Below are positions 1 to 8,629 of a stretch of DNA of 64,000 nucleotides, piece after piece (the stretch's first letter is position 1; each line of letters starts with the position of its first letter). The notes beneath the pieces are model-generated. The model did no database searches and was not told the origin of the DNA. It saw nothing but the letters and a program-made list of their open reading frames with translations. Made by a program: the position numbers and the translations under genes. Source of the stretch: Variovorax jilinensis. Its GTDB lineage: Bacteria > Pseudomonadota > Gammaproteobacteria > Burkholderiales > Burkholderiaceae_C. Location of the stretch: positions 62,001 through 126,000 of the forward strand of contig NZ_JASZYQ010000007.1 of NCBI RefSeq assembly GCF_030316885.1. The letters are read 5' to 3'.

Positions 1-329
1 TTGAGCGTCGGTACGTGCTGCTCGGGCCCGCCGGCATGGACATTGGATTTGCAGGGCGCAACCCGCCGGAGGACCCGATCCATCGTTCGATCGCTGCCCT
101 ACGTCCTGGCGATCGCGTAGAAATGAGGGGTCGTGCCCTTCACTCGATGAATGGCCAACTTGTCGGAAGGCTCGCCGCGAGCGTCGAAGAACGTCCATTG
201 CAAGGAGGAGCCGCGCAGGTGATAGCGGTGATGGTGCGTACGCGGTCTCAGACGCCCGAAACATACTGGCCTTCCTTGAAATCCAATCAATGGGAGACGC
301 CGCTTGTCGAGATTCAGCTGGGCGCATGA
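1..329 (+). CDS. C-terminal fragment of a probable RecQ-family helicase
   Basis: Only the last ~108 residues lie in the window; the frame is open to base 3 without a start, so the gene begins to the left. The segment LLGPAGMDIGFAGRNPPEDP and the following GDRVEMRG and VGRLA stretches resemble, from memory, the extreme C-terminus of large RecQ-like ATP-dependent helicases of proteobacteria. No helicase motif is inside the window, so the assignment cannot be proven here. The stop overlaps the ATG of the next gene as ATGA at 326-329, suggesting the two are cotranscribed. It may be the chromosomal flank of the accessory region or its first gene. Confidence 0.45.
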   Translation, partial: ERRYVLLGPAGMDIGFAGRNPPEDPIHRSIAALRPGDRVEMRGRALHSMNGQLVGRLAASVEERPLQGGAAQVIAVMVRTRSQTPETYWPSLKSNQWETPLVEIQLGA

Positions 330-1762
330 GTGCGAGAGCTGAAGACCAGAGCGACGAAACGAGAGTGTCCGTCGAACTTCCTTTCCTACATCCGAATTTC
401 TCAGATCGTATGAACAACAAAAACCAGGCGAAGTACGAAGCCGTCAAGATCCCCTTTTTTGGAGCTAGGCGCCTCGCAGCCGAGCAGTCCATCAAGATCC
501 AAGAGTTGCGCGATGAGCTGCGCGAAGCTACCAATCAACTTCAGCGACTAGGCGCTTTCTCGGTTCTCGAGATGGAAGAGCGGGCCAAGAAACTTGAGCA
601 CGAGATGGCTCACCAGCGACAAGCACTCGCCCGCGAGCGCGAAGCGTCCAAAGAGGCGCTTGCTCTTTTGTTGCGGAGGCAAGAGGAACTGCGGCAAGCC
701 ATCGTCGTCACGGAAGACGCTGCGATGCTTCAAGAGGTCGGAATCTACAAGTATCGCCATCCACTGACCGATGCTGTGTCGTTTCGCCTTGCACTCGACG
801 TCGTGCAGGCAACCATCAAAGAAATGGCCAAAAAAGATGGCGGCGCCATCCAGGCAACCACCAACTGGACGGTGAACGGATCCATCACCGAAGGCAAGGC
901 GATGGTGCGCGATTTCTCCAAGCTTATGCTGCGCGCCTTCAACGCCGAGGCGGACAACCTTGTACGTTTACTCAAGCCATATAAGCTTGATGCTGCTATC
1001 GAGCGGCTGCGTAAGGTTGCCTCCACCATCGAACGCCTGGGGCGCAGCATGGACATCCAGATTTCAGCGCAGTATCTACGCACCCGCATTGATGAGCTGT
1101 CCTTGACCGCCGACTTTCTGCAGAGACAAGCCGAAGAGAAGGAAGCGGACCGCGCCGAGCGCGAGCGGCTCAAGGAAGAGCGAAAGGCTCAACAAGAGCT
1201 GGAGCGCGAACGCGAGCGCCTTGAGAAGGAGCGCACGCACTACACAAATGCGCTTGCCGCGCTTGAGGCCAAGGGCGACTTAGAAGCGGTGGGGCGCATG
1301 CGCGATCAGCTCGCTGACGTCGATCGGGCGCTATCGGATGTTGACTATCGAGCGGCCAACATTCGCGCGGGCTATGTCTATGTGATCTCCAACATCGGCT
1401 CCTTTGGCGAATCGATGGTCAAGGTTGGCATGACGCGCCGGCTCGATCCACGGGATCGCATTCGCGAATTGAGTGACGCCTCGGTGCCCTTCAACTTTGA
1501 TGTGCACGCACTTTTTTTCTCCAAAGACGCTGTAGGCATCGAAGGTCAGATGCATGCACGTCTCGGCGAGCGACGTGTGAACGCCGTCAACCGACGTCGC
1601 GAGTTCTTTCGTGCAACGCCGCTGGAGGCGAAGCTCCACCTGAGCGCGCTCGCAGGAGAGTTGCTGGAATTCGAAGACATCCCTGAAGCTTTGGAATTTC
1701 GGCAGAGTTCGTCACAGCGCAACGCAACTACCCTACCCGCAACTTCAACCTCGACACCTTAG
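326..1762 (+). CDS. DUF4041-type coiled-coil protein with C-terminal T5orf172/Mug113 (GIY-YIG-like) domain
   Basis: The N-terminal and central part is highly charged and helical: residues ~55-120 and ~280-345 are Arg/Glu-rich coiled coil, flanking the region that matches DUF4041. The C-terminal ~110 residues form a T5orf172/Mug113 domain: AGYVYVISN and VKVGMTRR stand where GIY and YIG stand in GIY-YIG nucleases, followed by RIRELSDAS and the closing RRREFF. This architecture is common in phage and accessory regions and is presumed to act on nucleic acid; activity is untested. The start at 326 was chosen for its ATGA overlap with the upstream stop; ATG 410 (MNNKNQ) is an alternative and would drop a weakly conserved leader. 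Confidence 0.75.
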   Translation: MSARAEDQSDETRVSVELPFLHPNFSDRMNNKNQAKYEAVKIPFFGARRLAAEQSIKIQELRDELREATNQLQRLGAFSVLEMEERAKKLEHEMAHQRQALAREREASKEALALLLRRQEELRQAIVVTEDAAMLQEVGIYKYRHPLTDAVSFRLALDVVQATIKEMAKKDGGAIQATTNWTVNGSITEGKAMVRDFSKLMLRAFNAEADNLVRLLKPYKLDAAIERLRKVASTIERLGRSMDIQISAQYLRTRIDELSLTADFLQRQAEEKEADRAERERLKEERKAQQELERERERLEKERTHYTNALAALEAKGDLEAVGRMRDQLADVDRALSDVDYRAANIRAGYVYVISNIGSFGESMVKVGMTRRLDPRDRIRELSDASVPFNFDVHALFFSKDAVGIEGQMHARLGERRVNAVNRRREFFRATPLEAKLHLSALAGELLEFEDIPEALEFRQSSSQRNATTLPATSTSTP

Positions 1763-1964
1763 GCGTCGGTCATCACGAGAGAAACGCCAGCGCTGGAAGG
1801 GCGGAATCAACGCCCATCTTCGATGCAGATTGATGCACTGATTCGAAATTCAATCGCGACAACCCCTTACAAAAGCGCCTAACGCCCGCTCTTTTTTGCC
1901 TTCCGTGCGGATTCGTACGCCAGGGTCTGAATTCCGAAGTCAACGCCGTGGGTCGGCAAATGCC

Positions 1965-2162
1965 TCACAGTCGTTGCGCTTTGATGCGCACCCGACCGAG
2001 GCGGGGATGTACCAGCACATCCGCGTAGGGGCCGATGTGAGCTGGCCCGATGCAGCGATCCATGGCCACGCCTTCCTTTCGTAGCTTGTCAACAACGTCG
2101 TTCAGGCGCTCAGAGATGGGCCGGCGCACAGCCATATCAATTTGCACCAGAAATGCGGTCAC
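1965..2162 (-). CDS. possible small hypothetical protein downstream of the putAbiC-like gene
   Basis: The stretch 1763-2176 has no firm gene. In it, a leftward frame of 65 codons from a GTG at 2162 shows GC-rich third positions and a plausible helical composition (ERLNDVVDKLRKEG), starting just after the putAbiC-like stop at 2177. No family is recognised and there is no clear ribosome binding site. It could equally be the eroded end of a longer gene. The rest of the gap holds only a weak GGGCG/CGCCC hairpin at 1799-1815. Confidence 0.25.
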   Translation of the reverse strand: MTAFLVQIDMAVRRPISERLNDVVDKLRKEGVAMDRCIGPAHIGPYADVLVHPRLGRVRIKAQRL

Positions 2163-2176
2163 CCAATCCTGGACAT

Positions 2177-3166
2177 CTACAGGACCTTCGGGGGTGCTCG
2201 CTCGTCCGGGTGAGCTTGCCAGTACTGCTCACGCTCGGTAGCAGACAACCGTGCAGTTGGGCTATAGCACCACGTCACGATTAGCCATTCCAACTCCGAC
2301 TCTGCACCCTGCGGCTCGTGCTCGGCAATGTGCTTGAGCAACCCGAACTCCTCAACTAGCGGCTTGAAACCCCCTCCGTATTTTGACAAGCAGTTCAGGG
2401 CTAGCAGCAGTAGATGGCCCTTGCCCAAGGTTGACCGGGCGATGTTTGAGTAAGAGACTTTCTGCGCGTAGGGGAGGTCGGCGTTCTTGATGAACTTGAA
2501 GATGTGATATAGCGAGCGGAAGTACGGTCCCAGGGCGTGTTCGTTGGATGAATCTGTGTAGATACCCTCGTAGAATTCTCCAAGCCTTTTTGCGCGATGC
2601 TCGTTGCTGACGATGGTTTGAAGCCGAAGGCCAACGAACCAGTTGTACGTGGGCAGCTCAAACGCAATGGTCGCCGCAGCTTTTTCAAGAGCCACGACCC
2701 GCTGATAGAACTGCCCGTTCTCGTAGTCGAGAAAATCCATCTCGATCCGCACTGTCTGCGCGATGCGTTCATGAATTTCCATAAGATGCAGAAAGAGAGG
2801 CTCGAATGCCTGCAAGGCGAGTTGCCGCTGCGCCGCCCTCATTGCGGACGCTTGAAAAATAAGTGCGCCGCTGGCCGCCACGAAGGCGAGCGATGCGAAC
2901 AGGGCGTTGAAGCCTCCGAACAAGTCACCTGACTGACCTGCGGCCATAAGGTCTGCACTGGCCGTAGGCCCGGCGAAGCGAGCCACCACCATACTCGCGC
3001 CTTCGTGCCCCCACCAGTGCCACGCGAGGAACGCGGTCACGACACCAGTAGCTATCGTGACGTAGGGCCAAGCCGCCAAGAACGTACGGTTACGACGAGT
3101 TCCGACCGCCCAGAGGCAGAGGCCTATGATCCAAGCCCACGCAAGTGCCGTTGTCCAAGAGTGCAT
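2177..3166 (-). CDS. putAbiC-like (putative phage abortive infection) membrane protein
   Basis: Residues ~5-25 and ~32-52 form an N-terminal pair of membrane helices, and a third hydrophobic segment (FGGFNALFASLAFVAASGAL) lies at ~85-105. A soluble helical domain follows, with the family-like stretches FEPLFLHLMEIH and YFRSLYHIFKFI. This layout matches the Pfam putAbiC group, named from resemblance to abortive infection protein AbiC. The protein is 329 residues, a usual family length. It is transcribed away from the OLD-type ATPase gene, with 270 bp between them. Membrane anchoring with a cytosolic sensor/effector part is inferred. No nuclease motif is visible. Confidence 0.7.
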   Translation of the reverse strand: MHSWTTALAWAWIIGLCLWAVGTRRNRTFLAAWPYVTIATGVVTAFLAWHWWGHEGASMVVARFAGPTASADLMAAGQSGDLFGGFNALFASLAFVAASGALIFQASAMRAAQRQLALQAFEPLFLHLMEIHERIAQTVRIEMDFLDYENGQFYQRVVALEKAAATIAFELPTYNWFVGLRLQTIVSNEHRAKRLGEFYEGIYTDSSNEHALGPYFRSLYHIFKFIKNADLPYAQKVSYSNIARSTLGKGHLLLLALNCLSKYGGGFKPLVEEFGLLKHIAEHEPQGAESELEWLIVTWCYSPTARLSATEREQYWQAHPDERAPPKVL

Positions 3167-3436
3167 TCGAGATCCGATGAATGATAGTCAATAGATGGGG
3201 TGATCGAGTTCGAGTTGGCAACTAGCAAGCTCCGGCTGAGCGGCCATCGCACCTCGACGACCTGCTCGCTTGGCGGCGATCACCACGTTGATCACCCAAC
3301 TTGCTCCTGGAACTAGGTATATCTGCTGAACGCCATCGTTGAATGACCGCGCGACCACCATCTGGCACGCCTAGATCCAAACCCCTAGGGTCTCTCGATG
3401 CCGAGTAAGCTAGCGAACTTTTCGTAGACTCACCCA

Positions 3437-5236
3437 ATGCAGATTAGCCAAATCGCACTCGACAATTATAAGAGTTTTAATGACAAGCAGATCCTCGACT
3501 TTGAGTCGGGCTTCAATTTGATTGTTGGCGGCAACAACTCCGGGAAATCGTCTGTTCTAGAAGTCTTAGATCTCGTTTACGCGTCAGAACCACATCGATC
3601 GCCAAAAACGCTTCCTGCGTATGGAGACGCAGTACGCGGAAACTCGAAGATGGAAGTCGCTTTCAGTACAACCACGCAGGAGCTTGGAAGGTTATTCGCC
3701 CCGCAGTCGTTTCGACTGCCAGTAAGCCAACCCTACAACGGGACCGCTATCGGGGTGGAGTACTTGCAATCGCTGATGGGGACAAACGCACCCCTAGCAG
3801 TTAGATTTAGTTCGACGGCCGAGGGCCGTTCGCTTTTGATCTCTTCAGGAACCCCTTTTGAAGGCTTAGTTAGTGAATGGCAGAATCCTTCAATTGCATG
3901 CGCAGCTATCGGCCCGGGACCAGTGGGCGAATTTTTAGTGTCTGACTTAAGTTCGCGTCAAATAGGCGGAGAAGTTGACAGTTTCTATCAACAATTTAAG
4001 AAGAGAATCTACAAGTTCGGGGCAATGAGAAGGCCTGGTTCTGAATGTTCGATGACGAACTCTCCGATCCTTGATCGAGAAGCGATTCAACTTCCTTACT
4101 TCATAAACCAACTGCAGACCAGCGATGCGCATGGGCACCGAATGCTTTGTGAATGGGTGGCGAGAATTCTTCCGAGCATTGCATGGGTGCAGTCAACCCC
4201 AACAGGCAACACCTTCTCTCTGCAGTGTCTGCCAACTCCTCCTGAATCTCAACGCAGCGATCTCGCGACTCCTTTGGCGAGAATGGGGTCCGGCATAGGA
4301 AACATCATCGCGATACTCTACGTGGTCTTGACGGCTCGCGACCCTCAGGTCATAGCAATTGATGAGCCCAATGCCTTCCTGCATCCTCGTGCTTTGCGTG
4401 AACTGCTCGCAATCTTGGAGACCGAGGGTAGGCAGCATCAATACTTGCTCACCGCACACTCCGCAGATGTGCTGACAGCAGTCAACACAAAGACAATTAG
4501 TTTTCTTGAGCTCAAGGAGTATGCTACTGTCGCAACGCAGACGAGACAAGCTGATCTCCATTCGCTTCAAGGCGAACTTTCTAGGCTTGGCTTACGTGTG
4601 ACTGATCTGCACGCCAAGGATAGTGTTTTGTGGGTAGAGGGTCAGTCGGAAGAACTGGTAATGCCAGAGCTCCTTCGATTTGCATGCCCCGAGATCGCGG
4701 CAGGAACTGCAGTGCTTCGCGTCGAACACACCGGCACGTTCGAGTCCAAGCGAAAGAGGTCCATGGCGCCCGAAGAAGTCGCTTCGATCTACGCGCGTCT
4801 TTCCGGCTCGTCGGGCCTTGTTCCCCCAATGGTTTGCATACTGCTGGACGCCGAGAAGAGGAAGCCGAAGCAACGTCAAGAAATTGAGAATAGATCCGGT
4901 GGGAAGCTTCGATTCCTTGATCGCCGCATGCTGGAAAACTATCTCCTAGAGCCCAATGCAATCCATGCAGCTCTCAACGAAATAGGGGCTTTCTTCACAG
5001 TTTCACAGATAGAGTCGACATTGGCAGAACTCGTCCCAAATCAAGATCCAGAAGTGCTTGAAGATATTGATGGGGCAGCAGTCCTTAGCGAGTTGTTCTC
5101 GTCGATTTCTGAGGCCACGCAAGAGTTTAGAAAGACAAGAGATGTACCGGCTCTAGTCACCTGGCTTCTAGAAAACAAACCAGAAAGCTTGACCGCACTG
5201 AAGGCTTCCTTGAGGCGGATTGCAGGGCTTGTGTGA
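3437..5236 (+). CDS. OLD-family ATPase with TOPRIM-like C-terminal domain
   Basis: A 599-residue protein. The ABC/SMC-type ATPase part has Walker A GGNNSGKSS (31-39), a signature-like ARMGSGIGN, and Walker B VIAIDEPNAFLHP (~304-317) followed by a TAHSADVL switch. The C-terminal half carries TOPRIM-like acidic spots: WVEGQSEE (~398) and ILLDAEKR (~468), where DxD is usual, so metal binding may be altered. OLD proteins are ATP-dependent nucleases of phage defence; no UvrD/Gabija partner adjoins it, so a single-gene class is likely. The coding sequence is clearly more AT-rich than its neighbours, suggesting recent transfer. Confidence 0.8.
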   Translation: MQISQIALDNYKSFNDKQILDFESGFNLIVGGNNSGKSSVLEVLDLVYASEPHRSPKTLPAYGDAVRGNSKMEVAFSTTTQELGRLFAPQSFRLPVSQPYNGTAIGVEYLQSLMGTNAPLAVRFSSTAEGRSLLISSGTPFEGLVSEWQNPSIACAAIGPGPVGEFLVSDLSSRQIGGEVDSFYQQFKKRIYKFGAMRRPGSECSMTNSPILDREAIQLPYFINQLQTSDAHGHRMLCEWVARILPSIAWVQSTPTGNTFSLQCLPTPPESQRSDLATPLARMGSGIGNIIAILYVVLTARDPQVIAIDEPNAFLHPRALRELLAILETEGRQHQYLLTAHSADVLTAVNTKTISFLELKEYATVATQTRQADLHSLQGELSRLGLRVTDLHAKDSVLWVEGQSEELVMPELLRFACPEIAAGTAVLRVEHTGTFESKRKRSMAPEEVASIYARLSGSSGLVPPMVCILLDAEKRKPKQRQEIENRSGGKLRFLDRRMLENYLLEPNAIHAALNEIGAFFTVSQIESTLAELVPNQDPEVLEDIDGAAVLSELFSSISEATQEFRKTRDVPALVTWLLENKPESLTALKASLRRIAGLV

Positions 5237-5465
5237 GCTCAACTGAGCACCTCATCGCCCTTGCGCGCTTCACAGATCGAGTCAACTCTTCTTCGCTGAA
5301 CGTCTGGCCGCCAACCTACTGCTGGTGCTTGGCGAGGTGCTATCGCACACCGGATAGTCGTCTTAGGAGGACGTAGAGCGGAGGTTGTGGTCGCGGCGCT
5401 CGATGCCGGCTTGCGCTGATCGAGCAGGATGAGGACGTGCTCGACTGAACGGCCGAAGCACCCGT

Positions 5466-6608
5466 TTAGGCCTTTTCGGAATCCTGCTTCCCTAAGTCCA
5501 TCATTCGAGCCACCGCGCTCGCCTGTGCCGCCCCCGCCCTGAAGTACCCTGCCACCGTGTCCGTGCTCCGGTGTCCCGTCATAGCCATCGTCTCCTGCAG
5601 CGGCATGTTCTGCCGCCCAGCCTCGGTCACGAACCCCGAGCGCAGTGAATGCGCCGAGAAATCCTCCCCCACACCGGCGAGCGCACACCGCCCCTTCACG
5701 ATGTCCCGCACCGCCGTCCCCGAGAGCCCGTCGGTGCCGAGCTTGCCGTTCTTGAGGATGCGCCGGAAGAGGGGCCCCGACGCGATGCCGCTCGCCTTGA
5801 GCCAGGCCTCCAAGGCCACAGCGGCTGACCCGACCACCGGCTTCACGTCCTCCGCCCGGATCTTCCCGTTGTGGTTCGTCTTCGAACTCGCCAGCGTGTA
5901 TAGGTAGGCGCCTTCATCCCCGCGGTGCAGGTTCTCGAACACGGCTTCTGACACCTCTGAGCGCCGGCGCCCGCCCGAGGCCCAGGCGAAGAGAAGGAGG
6001 GCGCGGTCGCGTTTTCCTTTCAGCGAGTCGTCGCAGGTCTCCAGCACCGCCTCCAGCGGCTCTTTGGTCAGCGCACGCTGCTTGTGGGGCAGGGCGTTGC
6101 GCTTCGCATAGGCCTTTCGCGTTTTGCTCAGCAGGGCCTTCACCGCCGGGTCGACGCACGGGTTGGGCTGCTTGGAGACGTGGTGGGCCATCGAGAGCAC
6201 CGAGACCCGGTGCACTAGGGTGTTGAGCGCCGGCGCCCCCAGCTTTCCCTTGAACCCGGCTTCCACCAGCGCCTGGTCGATCTCGGGCGGCAGCTGGTGC
6301 TCGAGGCCGGCCTTGGTCGAGCGCTGGGCGTGGTCGACGATGAACTGGACGACCACGGGGACGGCAACCGGCAGCGCCATCTGCCGCCCGTAGCGCGCGC
6401 CGAACCAGGCGGCCCAGTAGCGCATGGCGGCGCGGTACGCGAGACGGGTGTTGTCCGACTCGCCCTCGGCCATCAGGTCGTGCGCGGCTTCCTCTGCCAT
6501 ATCCGACAGCTGGCTGGGGTCGAGCAGCGCGTGGTCGTTTTTCAGGGGCACCAAGGCCTTGGTCACCTTGGGCACCTGGGACGACGACGCTTTCTCAGCA
6601 GATTTCAT
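5466..6608 (-). CDS. tnpS: tyrosine recombinase, probable TnpS-type cointegrate resolvase
   Basis: All catalytic residues of the tyrosine-recombinase family are present: Arg in GGRRRSE (214-216), Lys243 in SSKTN, His320/Arg323 in HSLRSG, His346 in GHRS and nucleophile Tyr355 in GYFRAG. An N-terminal SAM-like core-binding domain spans ~50-150. It is divergent from a KfrA-type coiled-coil DNA-binding protein across an AT-rich 305-bp gap, the layout of tnpS-rst-tnpT in Tn4651-type Tn3 transposons, where TnpS resolves cointegrates. At 380 residues it is longer than the TnpS I remember. A stand-alone integrase is the alternative. No Tn3 tnpA lies in the window. Confidence 0.75.
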   Translation of the reverse strand: MKSAEKASSSQVPKVTKALVPLKNDHALLDPSQLSDMAEEAAHDLMAEGESDNTRLAYRAAMRYWAAWFGARYGRQMALPVAVPVVVQFIVDHAQRSTKAGLEHQLPPEIDQALVEAGFKGKLGAPALNTLVHRVSVLSMAHHVSKQPNPCVDPAVKALLSKTRKAYAKRNALPHKQRALTKEPLEAVLETCDDSLKGKRDRALLLFAWASGGRRRSEVSEAVFENLHRGDEGAYLYTLASSKTNHNGKIRAEDVKPVVGSAAVALEAWLKASGIASGPLFRRILKNGKLGTDGLSGTAVRDIVKGRCALAGVGEDFSAHSLRSGFVTEAGRQNMPLQETMAMTGHRSTDTVAGYFRAGAAQASAVARMMDLGKQDSEKA

Positions 6609-6913
6609 AGATGACCTCCATCGGCATTAGCTCAGCGGACAGCCACAGACGAAGTCCACGTCAGATCGCCTTAGCGTCATTTATCACACATCGCATGTAT
6701 GATGTCTAACGTATATTCTACATAGTTTCCGATAATCTATTATTATCGCAAGTAATAAGCATGGACTAGCGATGGATCCGAGAAGTTCGCCAGACCCGGG
6801 TGACATGAAGTTCCAACATCTGCGACGTGAACGTCCATCCGCAGATCTCGGCCCGCGCCGGGCAGAAATGTTGGCCGTTTAGATTCCCCGAGCTTGAAAG
6901 GAGTGAGCCCCAC
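6609..6913. other. probable recombination/resolution site between tnpS- and tnpT-like genes
   Basis: This gene-free gap separates divergent recombinase and KfrA-like genes. Its left half (about 6660-6765) is strikingly AT-rich. It contains an inverted repeat CGATAAT/ATTATCG at 6730-6736 and 6742-6748 with a 5-bp spacer, the size expected for recombinase core arms. A second repeat, ATCTGCG/CGCAGAT, lies at 6818-6824 and 6840-6846 with a 15-bp spacer and could bind the accessory protein. ACATC/GATGT at 6688-6692 and 6701-6705 is weaker. Function is inferred from gene context and symmetry. Confidence 0.5.
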
Positions 6914-8083
6914 ATGACCACGACTGACAACATCCCGGTTTCCGTTTCTTCACCGTCTTCAGCGGCGACGCGAAGTTCGACGCACCGCTTCGCGCGTCGG
7001 CCCAGCACGCGAGGCGTTCAACTCGAAGACGTGCTCACCGCAGCCGACGAGATCGTGGCCAAGGGCCAGAAGCCCACGATCGAGCGCGTGCGCCAACACC
7101 TGGGCAGTGGCTCGCCCAACACCGTGAGCCCCATGCTCGATGTCTGGTTCGAGCGGCTCCCGCAGCGTCTGGCGGGTCTGGCCGCGCCGCAGGCGCGCCC
7201 CCAGCTCGACGGCCCTCCGCTTGCCGTGCTCCAGGCCGCCGAGCAGTTATGGGACGTCGCCCGACGCGAAGCCGAGCAGGTTCAGGTCCAGAAGGGCGAG
7301 GCGGACCGGCGCGAGATCGAACTCCAGCGTGACGCCCTCGCCCAGCAGCATGCGCAATTGCAGCAACGCGAAGCCACGTTCGAACAGTCCCGCACCCACC
7401 TCGACAAGGCGCTGGCCGTCGCCGAGCAGCGCCTTGCCGAGAAAGAGGTGGGGTGGCATGCGCAGCAGCAGGAGTCCGCACGGATCTTGAGCGAAACAGC
7501 AGCGGAAGTGCGGCGCCTGCGCAAAGCACAAGAAGAGGCTTTAACCAGCAAGGAAGCCCTGCGCGAGAAGTCAGAGATGGCGCTCGGCGCTGCGCAACGC
7601 GACGCGAAGGAAGCGGAGCAACGTCACGACGCCCGCACACGCCGGCTCCTTGCCGACATCGATCGCGAACGGGTGGCCGCGCGCCAGGCCATGGCCGACC
7701 TGAAGAAGGAGCAGAGTGCGCGTTTTGCCGAACAGGACACCTCGCGCGCCGCGCTGGAGGCAGCACGACAGGCACTCCAGGCGGAGAAAGCCGCGCGCAC
7801 CGATGCCGCCGCGTCCTGGTCGCGTCAAGAGCAGGCGACCCAGATCGAGTTGGCCACGCTTCGAGAGCGCGCCGGCGCAGCCGAGCAACGAGCGGGCGAC
7901 CTTGCTTCGCAGCTGATGCACCAGCAGGCGCAAGTCGAGCGCGAGATGGCACAGCTGCGCGATAGCCACGCAGCGACAACCGCCGCGCTGCGGCAGCTTG
8001 AGGCACGAGAGGCGCGTGATGAAGTCGATACCGGGAAGAAATCGTCCGGCCGGCCACCGCGAGGAAAGAAGTCTTCTGGCTGA
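6914..8083 (+). CDS. tnpT: KfrA-type coiled-coil DNA-binding protein, probable TnpT
   Basis: The start at 6914 has AAAGGAG about 11 bp upstream, which is better than the earlier in-frame ATG at 6827. Residues ~34-80 (VLTAADEIVAKGQKPTIERV, then HLGSGSPNTVSPML) are a KfrA_N helix-turn-helix-like domain. From ~110 to ~370 the protein is an almost unbroken Gln/Glu/Arg/Ala coiled coil, ending in a basic tail with repeated GKKSSG. TnpT of Tn4651-type transposons is a KfrA_N coiled-coil protein that assists TnpS at the rst site; the divergent recombinase gene supports that role. KfrA-like plasmid or ICE maintenance is the alternative. Length is 389 residues. Confidence 0.7.
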   Translation: MTTTDNIPVSVSSPSSAATRSSTHRFARRPSTRGVQLEDVLTAADEIVAKGQKPTIERVRQHLGSGSPNTVSPMLDVWFERLPQRLAGLAAPQARPQLDGPPLAVLQAAEQLWDVARREAEQVQVQKGEADRREIELQRDALAQQHAQLQQREATFEQSRTHLDKALAVAEQRLAEKEVGWHAQQQESARILSETAAEVRRLRKAQEEALTSKEALREKSEMALGAAQRDAKEAEQRHDARTRRLLADIDRERVAARQAMADLKKEQSARFAEQDTSRAALEAARQALQAEKAARTDAAASWSRQEQATQIELATLRERAGAAEQRAGDLASQLMHQQAQVEREMAQLRDSHAATTAALRQLEAREARDEVDTGKKSSGRPPRGKKSSG

Positions 8084-8324
8084 CCGCGGGACGACATCCA
8101 GTCTGTGCGCACGTCGACGATCCAATCGCCCCACCCCTAAGACCCACGCCCTGCAGACGCGCGCCAAGCGCTGGCCGCTGATCGACGACCAGCTTCACTC
8201 GACTGATCGCGCATGAGGTGTGGGAAGCCAACAGACGCCTCCCGGCGGTAGAAAGAAACCTTCGAAGTGTCAAAAGCGAAAACGCACAGTGGCGAAGCGC
8301 GGCAATGGCATCGCTAACCTCATG

Positions 8325-8570
8325 ACCTTCTGGGCTAAGGCGCCCAATGAATGGGCGTGGCGGCGAGACGTGAAGCTGAACTACACGATACCGGGAAAGC
8401 CAAAGGACAATGGGTTGATCCAGTCATTCAACGGTCGCCTGCGGGATGAGTTCCTGAATGTCAATGAGTATCAACCCGCCCAAACTCCCACTTTAGAAGC
8501 GACCGAAAAAAGGGGGAGATGTCACACAGCATTGGGAACGGTGAGCTTGATCGCGGATGGTTGGACTTGA
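8325..8570 (+). pseudogene. remnant of an IS3-family (IS407-like) transposase OrfB
   Basis: The frame preserves the end of a DDE integrase core: RRDVKLNYTIPGKPKDNG, then LIQSFNGRLRDEFLN. The third catalytic acid, normally Glu in IESFNG, is Gln here. Downstream the frame decays and only HTALGTVSL recalls the usual HSALGNLTP ending. The N-terminal two thirds and OrfA are missing, and no inverted repeats are apparent. It sits between tnpT and the first catabolic gene, marking a rearranged junction. In 8084-8324 I see no gene. Confidence 0.75.
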
Positions 8571-8629
8571 GCAAATCCTACAGCGGACGCGCAAGCCAGC
8601 GCTATGTATCCGATGCTTGGAAAACGTCA

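Noticed and set aside
1799..1815. GGGCG/CGCCC hairpin as a terminator of the DUF4041 gene
   Set aside because: Only a 5-bp stem and no T tract; too weak to call.
5237..5465. Possible transposon terminal repeat downstream of the recombinase gene
   Set aside because: No GGGG-starting Tn3-type end or matching partner could be seen by eye.
7035..8273. Long open frame (412 codons) antisense to the KfrA-like gene
   Set aside because: Arg/Ala/Pro-rich low-complexity translation mirroring the Gln/Glu coiled coil; no domain, no start signal; a shadow of the real gene.
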